A DNA stretch of 64,000 nucleotides from Micromonospora pattaloongensis (GTDB taxonomy: Bacteria > Actinomycetota > Actinomycetes > Mycobacteriales > Micromonosporaceae), in assembly GCF_900107255.1 (NCBI RefSeq), contig NZ_FNPH01000014.1:19314-83313 (forward strand), given 5' to 3'. A program made the position numbers and the translations under genes. Shown piece after piece: positions 14,960 through 25,215 of the stretch (the stretch's first letter is position 1; the number at the start of each line of letters is the position of its first letter). The notes beneath the pieces were generated by a model. That model worked only from the letters and a program-made list of their open reading frames with translations. It did not search any database and had not been told where the DNA came from.

Positions 14960-17563
14960 TCAGTCTTTGAGCATGTCGTCTAGGAGGAGGGCGCAGCGGA
15001 TCAGGCCTAGGTGGCTGTAGGCCTGGGGGTGGTTGCCGAGGCCTCGTTCGCCGAGCGGGTCGTACTGCTCGGGGAGCAGCCCGGTCGGGCCGGCGGTGTC
15101 GACCATCTGCATGAACAGCTCCTCGGCGTCGCCACGCCGCCCGGTGCGCAGGTACGCCTCGATGAGCCAGGCGGTGCAGATGTGGAAGCCGCCCTCCCGG
15201 CCCGGCAGCCCGTCGTCCCACCGGTAGCGGTAGACCACCGGACCGCTGCGCAGGTCGGCCTCGACCTTGAGCACGGTGGCCAGGAAGCGGGGGTCGTCGT
15301 CGGGGAGCAGCCCGGACAGGCCGATCCAGAGGGAGGAGGCGTCCATCTCCTCGTCGCCGTACGCGACGGTGTACGCCCCGGCGCCGGGGTGCCAGCCGTG
15401 TTCGAGCACGTTGTGCCCGATCCGGTCGCGCAGCGCCACCCACTCCGGCCGGTCCTGCCCGCCGTGCCGGCGCACCACGTGCAGCGCCCGGTCCACGGTC
15501 ATCCAGCACATCACCTTGGAGTAGACGTGGTGCCGGGGCGCGAGCCGCGCCTCCCACAGGCCGTGGTCCGGCTCGTGCCAGCGTCGCTCGACGGCCTGCA
15601 CCATCGACTCCAGCACCCTCCACTCCTGCTCGCGCACCGAGCCACGGGCGTCGGCGACCGCGGCGAGCAGATCGGCGATCGGCCCGAAGACGTCGAGCTG
15701 GAGCTGGTGGTTGGCGAGGTTGCCGACCCGGACCGGCCGGGAGCCGGCGTAGCCGGGCAGGGTGTCGATGACCGCCTCGGCGCCGAGCTCGTAGCCCTCC
15801 ACGGTGTAGAGCGGGTGCAGCCGCTCCGGGTGCCCGCCGGTGCGCTCCACGCAGCCGTCCACCCAGCGCAGGAACGCCTCGGCCTCGGTCAGCGAGCCGA
15901 GGTCCACCAGGGCGCGCGCGGTCATCGCCGCGTCGCGCAGCCAGCAGTAGCGGTAGTCCCAGTTGCGGACCCCGCCGATCTCCTCGGGCAGCGAGGTGGT
16001 CGCCGCGGCGAGGATCGAGCCGGTGGCCTCGTGGCAGAGCCCGCGCAGCGTCAGGGCGCTGCGCGCGACCAGCTCGCGGGCGGTGCTGGGCAGCCGGAGC
16101 CCGGACAGCCAGGACCGCCACGGCGTCTCGGCGATGCCCTGGCGCTCCTGCAGCGGCGTGGTGTGGTGCTCGAGGCTGTGCGACCCGAAGCGCAGCTCCA
16201 GCGTGACGGAGCCGCCGGCGGCGGGGAGGTCGACCACGGCGCGCGCGTTCTCGTGCCCGCCGTCCTGGACGATCTCCCACTCCACGCCGGGGGAGTAGAG
16301 CGCGAACGGCTCGTTGGAGCCGAGCACCAGCAACCCGTCGCCGAGCGGTTGCAGCTGCACCGAGACCTGGCCGAACTCCGGCCGCGGGGCGAACTCGATC
16401 CGGGCCCGCCCGGTCCCGCTGAGCACCCGTACCAGCGTGGAGTCCCCGGTGTCTCCGGTGTCCCCACCGGCGATGTCGGCCGGCCGGTGGTCGAGCCAGT
16501 CGGTGACGGTCAGGCCGGACCAGCGCGTCTCGACGGTCATGGTGCCCGGCCGGTACCGCTGGCCGAGGGGGAGGCCGCCGCGGTCCGGGGTGACCGTGAA
16601 GTGCCCGGCCGGTCCGCCGCCGAGCAGGTCGGCGAAGACCGCGGGGGAGTCGGGCTTGGGGTGGCTGAGCCAGGTGACCTTGGCCTCGGGCGTCAGCAGC
16701 GCGACGGTACGGCCGTTGGCGAGCATGGAGTGACGTTCGATCGGCACCGCGCGCTCGCCGAACAGCCAGTGCCGGCGGGTCTCCAGCAGCAGGCCGAGCA
16801 CGCGGGCCGCGTCGATCGGCTCACCGACCCGGTATTCGGCGCGGGTCTCGCCCGGCCCGATCTTGATGCCCATGTCCGGGCCGTGCAGGTGGGCGAAGGC
16901 GTTCTCGTCGGTGATGTCGTCGCCGATGAACAGCACGGCGCTCGCCGACATCTGGGTGCGGATCTGGTCGACGGCGGTGCCCTTGTGGGTCGGGACAACC
17001 GACAGCTCCACGACCTCCTTGCCGTGGGTGACGGTCACCTCGGGCCAGGTGGCGGGGCCGGATCGAACCGCTTCGACGACCTCCGCGGTGACGCCCGGGT
17101 CCGCACCGCGCGTGTGCACCGCCACGCTCGCCGGCTTGATCTCCAACCGGACCCCGGCGTGGCCGTGCGTGATCTGCCGCAGTTCGGCCTTGAGGCGGCT
17201 GCGGACCGCGACGAGTTCGGGGGCGAGTCGCTCGACGAAGCCGATGTCGAACTCGGAGCCGTGGCTGCCGACCAGGTGCACCTCGCTGGGGAGGCGGGAC
17301 AGCGCGGCGAGATCGCGCAGCGCGCGCCCGGAGACCACCGCGACGGTGGTCTGCGGCAGCGCGGCCAGCGCCCGGATGGCGGCGACCGACTCCGGCAGCG
17401 GCACGGCCTTGGTCGGGTCCTCGACGATCGGTGCGAGCGTGCCGTCGTAGTCGCAGGCGACCAGCAGCAACGGCACCCGGGCGATCCGCCCGATGGCAGC
17501 GCTCAGCTCCGGGGTGATCCCGTCGATGCCGTGCGCGTGCCCGTCCGTGACGGGCGGTGTCAT
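14960..17563 (-). CDS. otsB: Trehalose-6-phosphate phosphatase fused to GH15 glycoside hydrolase
   Basis: An 867-residue two-domain protein. Residues about 30-260 are the HAD phosphatase Ots[11 protein letters not shown] with D38/D40, and [10 protein letters not shown] near 214-223. Residues about 270-865 are a GH15 enzyme with an N-terminal beta-sandwich and the (alpha/alpha)6 barrel: [14 protein letters not shown], the putative acid in HGLWEAR (about E669) and the putative base in LLPEQYDP (about E829), ending [13 protein letters not shown]15 proteins of mycobacteria include trehalases, so the fusion may both make and hydrolyse trehalose, or the GH15 part may act on another alpha-glucan. 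ATG 17563 overlaps the otsA stop as ATGA, so the two are coupled. Confidence 0.9.
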   Translation of the reverse strand: MTPPVTDGHAHGIDGITPELSAAIGRIARVPLLLVACDYDGTLAPIVEDPTKAVPLPESVAAIRALAALPQTTVAVVSGRALRDLAALSRLPSEVHLVGSHGSEFDIGFVERLAPELVAVRSRLKAELRQITHGHAGVRLEIKPASVAVHTRGADPGVTAEVVEAVRSGPATWPEVTVTHGKEVVELSVVPTHKGTAVDQIRTQMSASAVLFIGDDITDENAFAHLHGPDMGIKIGPGETRAEYRVGEPIDAARVLGLLLETRRHWLFGERAVPIERHSMLANGRTVALLTPEAKVTWLSHPKPDSPAVFADLLGGGPAGHFTVTPDRGGLPLGQRYRPGTMTVETRWSGLTVTDWLDHRPADIAGGDTGDTGDSTLVRVLSGTGRARIEFAPRPEFGQVSVQLQPLGDGLLVLGSNEPFALYSPGVEWEIVQDGGHENARAVVDLPAAGGSVTLELRFGSHSLEHHTTPLQERQGIAETPWRSWLSGLRLPSTARELVARSALTLRGLCHEATGSILAAATTSLPEEIGGVRNWDYRYCWLRDAAMTARALVDLGSLTEAEAFLRWVDGCVERTGGHPERLHPLYTVEGYELGAEAVIDTLPGYAGSRPVRVGNLANHQLQLDVFGPIADLLAAVADARGSVREQEWRVLESMVQAVERRWHEPDHGLWEARLAPRHHVYSKVMCWMTVDRALHVVRRHGGQDRPEWVALRDRIGHNVLEHGWHPGAGAYTVAYGDEEMDASSLWIGLSGLLPDDDPRFLATVLKVEADLRSGPVVYRYRWDDGLPGREGGFHICTAWLIEAYLRTGRRGDAEELFMQMVDTAGPTGLLPEQYDPLGERGLGNHPQAYSHLGLIRCALLLDDMLKD

Positions 17564-18960
17564 GCCGCCTCCGTCTCGGGGACGCCGAGCTCGTTGAGGA
17601 AGGACCGCGCCCAGTGCCCGACGTCGTGGGTGCGCAGGTGGCGCTGCATGATGCGCATGCGGCGCCGCGCCTCGCCCTCGTCGACGTGCACGGCGCGCAG
17701 CAGCGCGTCCTTCACCCCGTCGGGATCGTGCGGGTTACAGAGGAAGGCCTGGCGCAGCTCGGTAGCGGCGCCGGCGAACTCGCTGAGCACGAGCGCGCCA
17801 CCGTGGTCGGCGCGCGCTGCGACGTACTCCTTGGCCACCAGATTCATTCCGTCTCGCAGCGGGGTCACCATCATCACGTCCGCCGCGCAGTAGAGCGCGG
17901 CGAGTTCACTGCGACTGTACGACTGGTGGAGGTAATGCACTGCCGGCACCCCGACTCGGCCGAATTCGCCATTAATCCGGCCAACTTCGCGCTCGACCTT
18001 GACCCGTAGCGCCTGGTAGTGCTCGACCCGCTCGCGACTCGGCGTGGCGACCTGCACCATAACCGCATCGGGAACTGTCAACTTTCCGTCAGCAAGAAGC
18101 TCGCGGAACGCCTTGAGGCGCAGCTCGATCCCCTTCGTGTAGTCGAGCCGGTCCACGCCGAGGATCACGGTCTTCGGGTCGCCCAGCTCGGCCCGGATCT
18201 GCTTCGCCCGCGCCTGCACCATCGGGTCGTTGGCCATCCGCTCCATCTCCGCCACGTCGATGGAGATGGGGAAGGCGCCGGATTTGACCCGGCGCCCGTC
18301 GACCTCGATGGTCTGGCCTTCGTAGCGCAGCCCGAGCAGGTGGCGCGCCAGCCGGACGAAGTTCTGCGCGGCCAGCCGCTGCTGGAAGCCGACCAGGTCG
18401 GCGCCGAGCAGCCCGCGCAGGATCTCGGCGCGCAGCGGCATCTGCATGAAGAGCTCGATCGGCGGGAAGGGAATGTGCAGGAAGAAGCCGATCCGCAGGT
18501 CGGGCCGGAGCTCCCGGAGCATCGCCGGCACCAGCTGCAGCTGGTAGTCCTGCACCCAGACCGTCGCGCCCTCGGCGGCGACCTCCGCCGCGGCCTCGGC
18601 GAACCGGGCGTTGACCACCCGGTACGCCTCGCGCCAGCGGCGCTTGAAGGCCGGTGTCTCGACGGCGTCGTGGTAGAGCGGCCAGATGGTGGCGTTGGAC
18701 TGCCCCTCGTAGTAGCGCTCCAGCTCCTCGGAGCTGAGCGGGACGGGGTGCAGTCGGATGCCCTCCAGCTCGAACGGCTCGGGGGCGGCGCCGACGCCGC
18801 CGGCCCAGCCGACCCAGGTCCCCTGGTGTTCGGCGAGCACCGGATGCAGCGCGGTCACCAGACCACCGGGGCTGCGCCGCCACTGCTTCCCCTCGGGCGT
18901 GTTCACCTGGTCCACGGGCAGGCGGTTGGCTACGACAACAAACGAACTGCGAACCGTCAC
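17560..18960 (-). CDS. otsA: Alpha,alpha-trehalose-phosphate synthase
   Basis: About 466 residues of a GT20 synthase. [12 protein letters not shown] at the N-terminus, [36 protein letters not shown] and [17 protein letters not shown] are the standard OtsA blocks. It joins UDP- or ADP-glucose to glucose-6-phosphate to give trehalose-6-phosphate, which the fused OtsB downstream would dephosphorylate. GTG 18960 is preferred because GGAGG at 18971-18975 (minus strand) is 10 bases away; GTG 18969 would be only one base from it. The gene heads a two-gene operon with ATGA overlap. Confidence 0.93.
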   Translation of the reverse strand: MTVRSSFVVVANRLPVDQVNTPEGKQWRRSPGGLVTALHPVLAEHQGTWVGWAGGVGAAPEPFELEGIRLHPVPLSSEELERYYEGQSNATIWPLYHDAVETPAFKRRWREAYRVVNARFAEAAAEVAAEGATVWVQDYQLQLVPAMLRELRPDLRIGFFLHIPFPPIELFMQMPLRAEILRGLLGADLVGFQQRLAAQNFVRLARHLLGLRYEGQTIEVDGRRVKSGAFPISIDVAEMERMANDPMVQARAKQIRAELGDPKTVILGVDRLDYTKGIELRLKAFRELLADGKLTVPDAVMVQVATPSRERVEHYQALRVKVEREVGRINGEFGRVGVPAVHYLHQSYSRSELAALYCAADVMMVTPLRDGMNLVAKEYVAARADHGGALVLSEFAGAATELRQAFLCNPHDPDGVKDALLRAVHVDEGEARRRMRIMQRHLRTHDVGHWARSFLNELGVPETEAA

Positions 18961-19410
18961 GTTCCGCACACCTCCGGTGATTACGGGACCGACCCTGAGC
19001 GTACTAAGCGCCGCCGAGGCAAAGCGTCCCCGCCCGCTCTTTACTGCCCCGTCCGTTTCGGCCGCGAAACATCGAGTTGATCACCATCACACCGCCCTTC
19101 CGGCCGCGCCGCAACCCGGCGAGCGTGGCGGCGCGCCGGAAGGAAAACGCCGCCCCCGGCGTTGCGTCCCGTGGAGCGTCCATCGGCGATCCCGATGGGC
19201 GACGATCGGCGGTCCCGCGCCGTACCGGCATCAGCGGGGCGATGTGCGCGCACCGCGCCCCACCTGTCAGGATTGACGGCGGCGTCCGCCGAATCGGTCT
19301 CCGTACGCGACCCGCCTGCGCCCCGCGGCGGTCGTCGACGGGCGACTCCGGCCGCGACAGCGCCCGGAGCGCACACGAGTCTGACGAGAACTCTGGAGGT
19401 AGGCCGCACC
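18961..19410. other. Divergent intergenic region between otsA and ettA
   Basis: About 450 bases with no supportable gene. It holds the GGAGG site of otsA and the GGAGGT site of ettA (about 19396-19401). A perfect 7-bp hairpin (AACGCCG, loop CCCC, CGGCGTT) is at 19146-19163. Promoters for both genes must lie here, but no clear -35/-10 pair stands out. Confidence 0.6.
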
Positions 19411-21087
19411 GTGGCCCAGTTCATCTACGTCCTGGAAAAGGCGCGCAAGGCGCACGGCGACAAGGTCGTGCTCGACAACGTGACGCTGAACTTCCTGCCG
19501 GGCGCCAAGATCGGTGTGGTCGGGCCGAACGGCGCCGGTAAGTCCAGCCTTCTCAAGATCATGGCCGGCCTGGACCGTCCGAGCAACGGCGAGGCCCGGC
19601 TGATGCCCGGCTACACCGTCGGGATGCTCGCCCAGGAGCCGCCGCTCAACGAGTCGAAGACCGTCCTCGGCAACATCGAGGAGGCGGTCGCCGACACGAA
19701 GGCCAAGCTGGAGCGGTTCAACTCCATCGCCGAGCAGATGGCCACCGACTACTCCGACGAGCTGATGGAGGAGATGGGCAAGCTCCAGGAGGAGCTCGAC
19801 CACGCCGACGCGTGGGACATCGACTCGAAGCTCGAGCTGGCGATGGACGCGCTGCGCTGCCCGCCGCCGGACGCCGACGTCACCGCGCTCTCCGGGGGTG
19901 AGCGCCGCCGGGTGGCGCTGTGCAAGCTGCTGTTGGAGGCGCCGGACCTGCTGCTGCTCGACGAGCCCACCAACCATCTGGACGCGGAGAGCGTGCACTG
20001 GCTGGAGCAGCACCTGGCCAAGTACGCCGGCACGGTCATCGCCATCACCCACGACCGGTACTTCCTCGACAACGTGGCCAACTGGATCCTGGAGCTGGAC
20101 CGAGGCCACACCTACCCGTACGAGGGCAACTACTCCACCTACCTCGACAAGAAGGCCGCCCGGCTGGCCGTGCAGGGGCGCAAGGACGCCAAGCTGCAGA
20201 AGCGGCTCACCGACGAACTCGAGTGGGTGCGCTCCAACGCCAAGGCGCGGCAGACCAAGTCCAAGGCGCGGCTGGAGCGCTACGAGGAGATGGCGAGCGA
20301 GGCGGAGAAGACCCGCAAGCTCGACTTCGAGGAGATCCAGATCCCGCCGGGTCCGCGGCTGGGCAACACGGTCATCGAGGCCCGCAACCTGATCAAGGGC
20401 TTCGGGGACCGGACCCTGATCGACGACCTGAGCTTCTCGCTGCCGCGCAACGGCATCGTCGGCGTCATCGGTCCGAACGGCGTCGGCAAGACCACGCTGT
20501 TCAAGACCATCGTCGGCCTGGAGGAGGCGGACAAGGGCGAGGTCAAGGTCGGCGAGACGGTGCAGCTGTCGTACGTCGACCAGAACCGCGCCGGCCTGGA
20601 CGGCGACAAGACCGTCTGGGAGGTCGTCTCCGACGGGTTGGACCACCTGATGGTGGGCAAGGTCGAGATGCCGTCGCGCGCCTACGTCGCGGCGTTCGGC
20701 TTCAAGGGGCCGGACCAGCAGAAGCCGGTGAAGGTGCTCTCCGGTGGTGAGCGCAACCGACTGAACCTGGCGCTGACCCTGAAGATCGGCGGCAACGTGA
20801 TCCTGCTCGACGAGCCGACCAACGACCTGGACGTCGAGACGCTGTCGAGCCTGGAGAACGCGCTGCTGGAGTTCCCCGGCTGCGCCGTGGTGATCTCCCA
20901 CGACCGGATGTTCCTGGACAAGGTGGCGACGCACATCCTGGCCTGGGAGGGCGACGACGAGAACCCCGCCAAGTGGTTCTGGTTCGAGGGCAACTTCGAG
21001 GCGTACGAGAAGAACAAGGTCGAGCGGCTCGGCGCGGAGGCCGCGCGGCCGCACCGCGTCACCTACCGCAAGCTCACGCGTGACTGA
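19411..21087 (+). CDS. ettA: Energy-dependent translational throttle protein EttA (ABC-F)
   Basis: A 558-residue ABC-F ATPase with two nucleotide-binding domains and no membrane helices. Walker A motifs are GPNGAGKS (38-45) and GPNGVGKT (about 355-362); signatures are LSGGERRR and LSGGERNR; Walker B regions are LLLLDEPTNHLD and VILLDEPTNDLD. The charged helical linker (about residues 240-310, rich in Lys/Glu/Arg) is the P-site tRNA interaction motif. It binds the ribosomal E site and gates the first elongation step in response to ATP/ADP. GTG 19411 follows GGAGGT by 9 bases and gives the family's usual N-terminus (AQFIYVLEKARKAHGDKVVL). The thioesterase gene overlaps its end by 8 bases. Confidence 0.95.
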   Translation: MAQFIYVLEKARKAHGDKVVLDNVTLNFLPGAKIGVVGPNGAGKSSLLKIMAGLDRPSNGEARLMPGYTVGMLAQEPPLNESKTVLGNIEEAVADTKAKLERFNSIAEQMATDYSDELMEEMGKLQEELDHADAWDIDSKLELAMDALRCPPPDADVTALSGGERRRVALCKLLLEAPDLLLLDEPTNHLDAESVHWLEQHLAKYAGTVIAITHDRYFLDNVANWILELDRGHTYPYEGNYSTYLDKKAARLAVQGRKDAKLQKRLTDELEWVRSNAKARQTKSKARLERYEEMASEAEKTRKLDFEEIQIPPGPRLGNTVIEARNLIKGFGDRTLIDDLSFSLPRNGIVGVIGPNGVGKTTLFKTIVGLEEADKGEVKVGETVQLSYVDQNRAGLDGDKTVWEVVSDGLDHLMVGKVEMPSRAYVAAFGFKGPDQQKPVKVLSGGERNRLNLALTLKIGGNVILLDEPTNDLDVETLSSLENALLEFPGCAVVISHDRMFLDKVATHILAWEGDDENPAKWFWFEGNFEAYEKNKVERLGAEAARPHRVTYRKLTRD

Positions 21088-21628
21088 GATCGCGGACGCG
21101 CGTGCCGGGGGCGATGCTCCCGGCACGCGCGTGGCTGACCACCGGTACGTCTACCACTGCGCGCTGCGGTGGTCGGACCTCGACGCGTACGGGCACGTCA
21201 ACAACGCGCGCTTCCTCACTCTCTACGAGGAGGCGCGGGTGGCGCTGATGTTCGTCGGCGGGCGGGCGTGGGGCGTGGGGTCGTTCTCCGACGGCGTGGT
21301 GATCGCGCGGCACGAGATCGACTATCTGCGGCCGGTCGACTACGCGCTCGGCCGGGCCACCGCCGAGACGCCGCCGCAGGTGCGCATCGAGATGTGGGTC
21401 GAACAGATCCGGGCCTCCCGGTTCACCATCGGCTACGAGCTCTTCGACGGCGACGTGCTGGCGAGCCGGGCGCGCTCGGTGCTGGTCCCGTTCGACCTGG
21501 AGCAGCAGCGGCCGCGGCGGCTGACCGGGGACGAGCGGACCTTCCTGGCCCGGTACGCGGCGCCGGCCGAAGGCGCCGCCGATAGCGCGGCGGGAGAACC
21601 GCTGCCGGCCGAGGTCCGGTCGCGATGA
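21080..21628 (+). CDS. Acyl-CoA thioesterase, 4HBT hotdog fold
   Basis: A 182-residue hotdog-fold thioesterase. The catalytic block is LRWSDLDAYGHVNNARFLTLYEEARV (read in two parts: the Asp in WSDLDAYGHVNN and the following helix). DYLRPVDYALGRA matches the second conserved strand. The C-terminal 35 residues are Ala/Glu-rich and probably disordered. It hydrolyses acyl-CoA thioesters; chain-length preference cannot be read. It starts at GTG 21080, overlapping ettA by 8 bases, and its end overlaps the next gene by 4 bases (ATGA), so ettA, this gene and the next form one operon. Confidence 0.9.
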   Translation: MTEIADARAGGDAPGTRVADHRYVYHCALRWSDLDAYGHVNNARFLTLYEEARVALMFVGGRAWGVGSFSDGVVIARHEIDYLRPVDYALGRATAETPPQVRIEMWVEQIRASRFTIGYELFDGDVLASRARSVLVPFDLEQQRPRRLTGDERTFLARYAAPAEGAADSAAGEPLPAEVRSR

Positions 21629-22293
21629 CCGAGCCGCACGGGCTGACCGGCGTGCCGGACGTCGGAGCCTTCCTGGCCCGGCTGACCCGGCTCGATCCGG
21701 GCGCCGTGGTACGGCTGCGCGCCGTCGGAGCGGACCGGACCGTCCTCTGGGGGCGGCTGCCCTGGGCGGTGCTGGTCGGTCGGGCGGTCGCGGGGGCGGG
21801 CCCGGCCGACGCGACGGTGGGCGCGGCGGAGCTGCTGGCCGAGGTGGCCCGGGGCGGGGCGGCGCTGCCGGCGCGGCGGGATCAGCAGTGGCGGTGGCCG
21901 TTGCCGCCGCCGGCGGGCCCGGTGGTGGAGACGGTGAGCGCCGCGGAGGTGCGGCAGGTCGCCGAGGCGGCGGCGGGGACGTTGCGGACGGCCGCGACCG
22001 AGGGGGTCGGCGGGCGGGCCGTGGGGCAGCGGATGCTCCGGGACGCGCTGCTCGACCACGTCGCCGTCGTGGTGACCGGGCCCGGGGTGGGCCGGATCGA
22101 GGTGCCGCAGCGGCTGGTCCAGGCGATCGTCCGGATGGGTTTCCTCGGCCCGGCCGAGGAGGCGGGGGAGGTCCCGGTCCATGTCCGGATCGCCGGTCGC
22201 TGGATCGGGCTTTCTGCACCCTACGGAGTCGCGTGGCTACCGCCCGTAAGTACCTTGGCGGTGCGAATGGCGGGTACTCGTCCGAACGGATGA
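21625..22293 (+). CDS. Conserved actinobacterial protein of unknown function
   Basis: A 222-residue protein that I do not recognise. ATG 21625 overlaps the thioesterase stop as ATGA. It is rich in Ala, Val, Arg and Gly, without membrane segments. Its middle contains WGRLPWAVLVGRAV and a helical stretch VSAAEVRQVAEAAAGTLRTAA, and the C-terminus has VPVHVRIAGRWIGLSAPYG. Coding character is good (strong third-position GC) and the frame is uninterrupted. Position after ettA and a thioesterase gives no direct functional clue. Confidence 0.7.
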   Translation: MTEPHGLTGVPDVGAFLARLTRLDPGAVVRLRAVGADRTVLWGRLPWAVLVGRAVAGAGPADATVGAAELLAEVARGGAALPARRDQQWRWPLPPPAGPVVETVSAAEVRQVAEAAAGTLRTAATEGVGGRAVGQRMLRDALLDHVAVVVTGPGVGRIEVPQRLVQAIVRMGFLGPAEEAGEVPVHVRIAGRWIGLSAPYGVAWLPPVSTLAVRMAGTRPNG

Positions 22294-22570
22294 GGTGAAA
22301 TGGTCTGTCCGGTTTGGTGCGACCGTTGGGGGGATGCCTGCGGGCGGCTGTCCGGGTACCGTCGTGCCTCGGGTCCAACGCAACGTAAACGTATGGATCC
22401 GCTGGGGAGCGAGGTGCGCGAGGATGCCGTGGTGGTCGTGGCGCCCCGGTCACGCCGGTGGCGTTGAGCCGGAATCTCGAAAGGCGATGGCCGGGGGCGG
22501 CAGCGTCCGGCTCGGAGTGCCGACGCCGCGAGAGCCGGAGAAGCCCTGCCCGTCCGGCGACATATCCACG

Positions 22571-23008
22571 ATGGACACGGTCTCCGCGCCGGCCGCGCCG
22601 GTCACGTTGAGCCGGGTCGGCGAGGCGCTCGACCTGCTCGACATCCGTTACCTGGCCGACGGCGACGGCAGCCTGCTGGCGATGTGGGAGCGCCACGCGG
22701 TGCTGTTCACGCTGGAGGGCCCGGACGACGAGATCCTCGTCGTACGCGCCCGTCCACACTCGACAGTTCCCCCGGACTGGGCCGACCGGGCCTACCGCGT
22801 GGTCAACGAGTGGAACCATACCCGCCGGTTCTGCAAGGCGTACGTCGGTGACCCCACCGAGCGGGGGCAGTTGCCCATCTACGCGGAGCTGCAGGTGCCG
22901 CTCGGCGCGGGCGCGCACGACGCGCTCCTCGTCGAGATGCTCGACTGCGGCGCCGCGGTGGCGACCACGTTCGTCGACTGGCTGCACGACGAGGGCGCGC
23001 TGCTCTGA
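22571..23008 (+). CDS. YbjN domain-containing protein
   Basis: A 145-residue protein of the YbjN / type III secretion chaperone-like fold. Typical features are LSRVGEALDLLDIRYLADGDGSLLAMWE near the start, AYRVVNEWNHTRRFCKAYV in the middle and ELQVPLGAGAHDALLVEML towards the end, with a final helix (ATTFVDWLHDEG). ATG 22571 is chosen because the family homology begins shortly after it; an in-frame ATG further upstream is possible but would add unconserved residues. YbjN-like proteins are often stress-linked or act as small chaperones; the partner here is unknown. The 277 bases upstream hold no other gene. Confidence 0.8.
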   Translation: MDTVSAPAAPVTLSRVGEALDLLDIRYLADGDGSLLAMWERHAVLFTLEGPDDEILVVRARPHSTVPPDWADRAYRVVNEWNHTRRFCKAYVGDPTERGQLPIYAELQVPLGAGAHDALLVEMLDCGAAVATTFVDWLHDEGALL

Positions 23009-23024
23009 GCCGCCGTCGGCGCCA

Positions 23025-23450
23025 TCACTCCGGGGCGTTCACCATGAAGTGCGCGGCCCGCTCCAGGTAGTCCCAGAGCATCGCGTGCTGGTCCGCCGGC
23101 AGCCCGAGGCTGTCGACCGCGTGCCGCATGTGGCGCAGCCACGCGTCGCGTTCGGCCACGCCGATCCGGAACGGCGCGTGTCGCATGCGCAGCCGCGGGT
23201 GACCGCGCTGCGCGGAGTACGTGTTCGGTCCGCCCCAGTACTGCATGAGGAAGAGCGTCATCCGCTCGGTCGCGGGGCCGAGGTCGGCCTCGGGGTACAT
23301 CGGCCGCAACAGCGGATCGTCCGAGATCCCGGAGTAGAACACCTCGACCAACCGTCGGAAGGTCGGCTCGCCGCCGACCGCCTCGAAGAAGGTCGCCGGG
23401 GTAGCCCCGTCCGGCCGTCCGGTCTCCGCCTGCTCGCCTGCAGAATTCAC
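23025..23450 (-). CDS. Group II truncated haemoglobin (GlbO-like)
   Basis: A 141-residue truncated globin. The distal B10 tyrosine is in RLVEVFYSGI, the proximal histidine in RMRHAPFRIG (F8), and the G8 tryptophan in RDAWLRHM, a group II (trHbO) hallmark. The MTLFLMQYWGGPNTYSAQRGHP block is diagnostic for GlbO. It binds O2 or NO and is thought to help detoxify reactive nitrogen or oxygen species. Cytoplasmic, full length. Convergent with the YbjN-like gene, 16 bases apart. Confidence 0.92.
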   Translation of the reverse strand: MNSAGEQAETGRPDGATPATFFEAVGGEPTFRRLVEVFYSGISDDPLLRPMYPEADLGPATERMTLFLMQYWGGPNTYSAQRGHPRLRMRHAPFRIGVAERDAWLRHMRHAVDSLGLPADQHAMLWDYLERAAHFMVNAPE

Positions 23451-23502
23451 GATTCCATCCTGCCAGCCGCCGCGAGGCGGCCGGGAACGTGTGGGGCGTG
23501 GC

Positions 23503-24966
23503 TCACAGCGCGTTGAGGCCGGCCGGCGGCGCGGACCGGTGCGCGGGCGAGTCGGGGGTGGCGGCGCCGGCCGGCGCCGACGGGGCCGCGGTGGCGGCCG
23601 GGTCGGTCGTGGCGCCCGAGTTCGTCGTGGCGGCGGCGGTGCCCGCAGCGGTGGCCCCCGGCGTCGGCTGGGACGGCACGGACGGTGCGCCGCGGCGGCT
23701 CGCCTCCGCGATGGCGGCGTTGAAGCGCTCGGCGCTGGGCCACTGGGCCGCCGTCACCAGCATGGTCAGCACCCCGGCCACGCTCCAGACCCCGACCACG
23801 GTGGGGATGGAGAAGCGGTCGGCCAGCAGCCCGGTGGCGAGCACGGCCGCGCCCTGCATCACCTGTGTGCCGGTGGCCATCACCCCGAACGCGCGGGCCC
23901 GGTAGCCGTGCGGCAGGGCCTGCACGAACAGGCCGTTGGCGACGGGCATCAGCCCGGCGACCGCGAAGCCGCAGATCGCGGCCAGCGCGGCGACCACCGC
24001 GGGCGGCGGATCGAGCAGCGCGGGGACGAGCGCGAGCGGCGCGAGCACCGCGAACGGGCGGATCAGCGTCCGACGTACGTCCGGTCGGACCGTCCGCCCG
24101 ATGATCAGGCCGCCCAGGATGAAGCCGACCGGGCTCGCTGCCATGATCAACGCCTGGGCGAGCCCCCGCTCGGCCTCGTCGCCGGCGTGCTCCGCCGCCC
24201 ACGCCGCCGCCAGCCCCTCGGGCACGATCGCGAAGAGCATCGCGGTGAAGACCAGCACCGCGGTGGCGCGCAGCACCGGCGTGCCGAAGACGAACCGGAA
24301 GCCCTCGCCGGTCTCCCGCAGCAGGTGGGTGCGGTGCTCGCGGGCCATCGCCGGTGGCCGCTCCCGCACGCCGAACCGGATGATCGCCGCGGAGACCGCG
24401 AAGGTCGCGGCGTCGATGAAGAGCGCGAGGCGGGGACTGACCGCCGCGACGCCGGCCCCGGCCACGTATCCGGCGACCTGCGCCGCCTGCCCGGCACTGG
24501 TGTTGACCGAGAGACCGACCACGAGCCGGTCGCCGGTAAGGATGATCGGCATCAGCGCGGACTTCGCCGCCTGGCTCGGGGGGTTGGCCAGCGTGGTGGC
24601 GAAGAGCAGCAAGAGCATGACCCAGACCGGCAGGCCGGGCACGGCGACCAGGGCGATCAGCACCATCCGGACGAGATCGCAGGCGATCATCACGCGCCGG
24701 TACGAGCTGCGCTCCGCGACCGTGGCGAGCAGCGGCCCGCCGACCAGCCACGGCAGGTAGCTGACCGCGAACGCGGCCGCCGACATCCCGACCGACTCGG
24801 TCTCCTGGTAGACCATCACGGTGACCGCGGCCTTGGCCATGTAGTCACCGATCCACGACAGCACGGCCGCGTTGAACAGGGCCCGGAACTCACGCTGCCC
24901 GAACACCTCGCGGAAGGTGGCGGGCCGTGCGGCCGGTTGTGCCTCGTCGGACACCGGTGCCTCCAT
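23503..24966 (-). CDS. MFS transporter
   Basis: About 487 residues with roughly twelve hydrophobic segments, of the MFS_3/enterobactin-exporter-like group. The first transmembrane region follows TFREVFGQREFRALFNAAVLSW, and the loop RSSYRRVMIACDLVRM after the second-third helices fits the MFS motif A position. ATG 24966 (EAPVSDEAQP) is preferred over the upstream start at 25032, whose added residues are Arg-rich and unlike the family. The last 65 residues (after about 425) are an Ala/Pro/Thr-rich cytoplasmic tail. Substrate unknown; drug or siderophore efflux is the usual guess. Confidence 0.88.
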   Translation of the reverse strand: MEAPVSDEAQPAARPATFREVFGQREFRALFNAAVLSWIGDYMAKAAVTVMVYQETESVGMSAAAFAVSYLPWLVGGPLLATVAERSSYRRVMIACDLVRMVLIALVAVPGLPVWVMLLLLFATTLANPPSQAAKSALMPIILTGDRLVVGLSVNTSAGQAAQVAGYVAGAGVAAVSPRLALFIDAATFAVSAAIIRFGVRERPPAMAREHRTHLLRETGEGFRFVFGTPVLRATAVLVFTAMLFAIVPEGLAAAWAAEHAGDEAERGLAQALIMAASPVGFILGGLIIGRTVRPDVRRTLIRPFAVLAPLALVPALLDPPPAVVAALAAICGFAVAGLMPVANGLFVQALPHGYRARAFGVMATGTQVMQGAAVLATGLLADRFSIPTVVGVWSVAGVLTMLVTAAQWPSAERFNAAIAEASRRGAPSVPSQPTPGATAAGTAAATTNSGATTDPAATAAPSAPAGAATPDSPAHRSAPPAGLNAL

Positions 24967-25215
24967 CGTTCTCGGCCGCTCACCTCGGTGTCGGGGCTGC
25001 CGGCGAACGTTGTCAGACGTGCGGATGAGCAATATCGCAGTTACTCTCCGAGATTCTGTTTCCCGGATTCTGCCCGATCGTCTGACACCTGGCTAGTGCG
25101 AACGGACGGTCAATCGCATCTCCGACTGAACGAACGGACGATACCTGACCGTCCATGCGGCGCGCGACCCGCGCATCGTCGATCATCGACTTCTCGTTCC
25201 GGCGCACCCGCCGGC

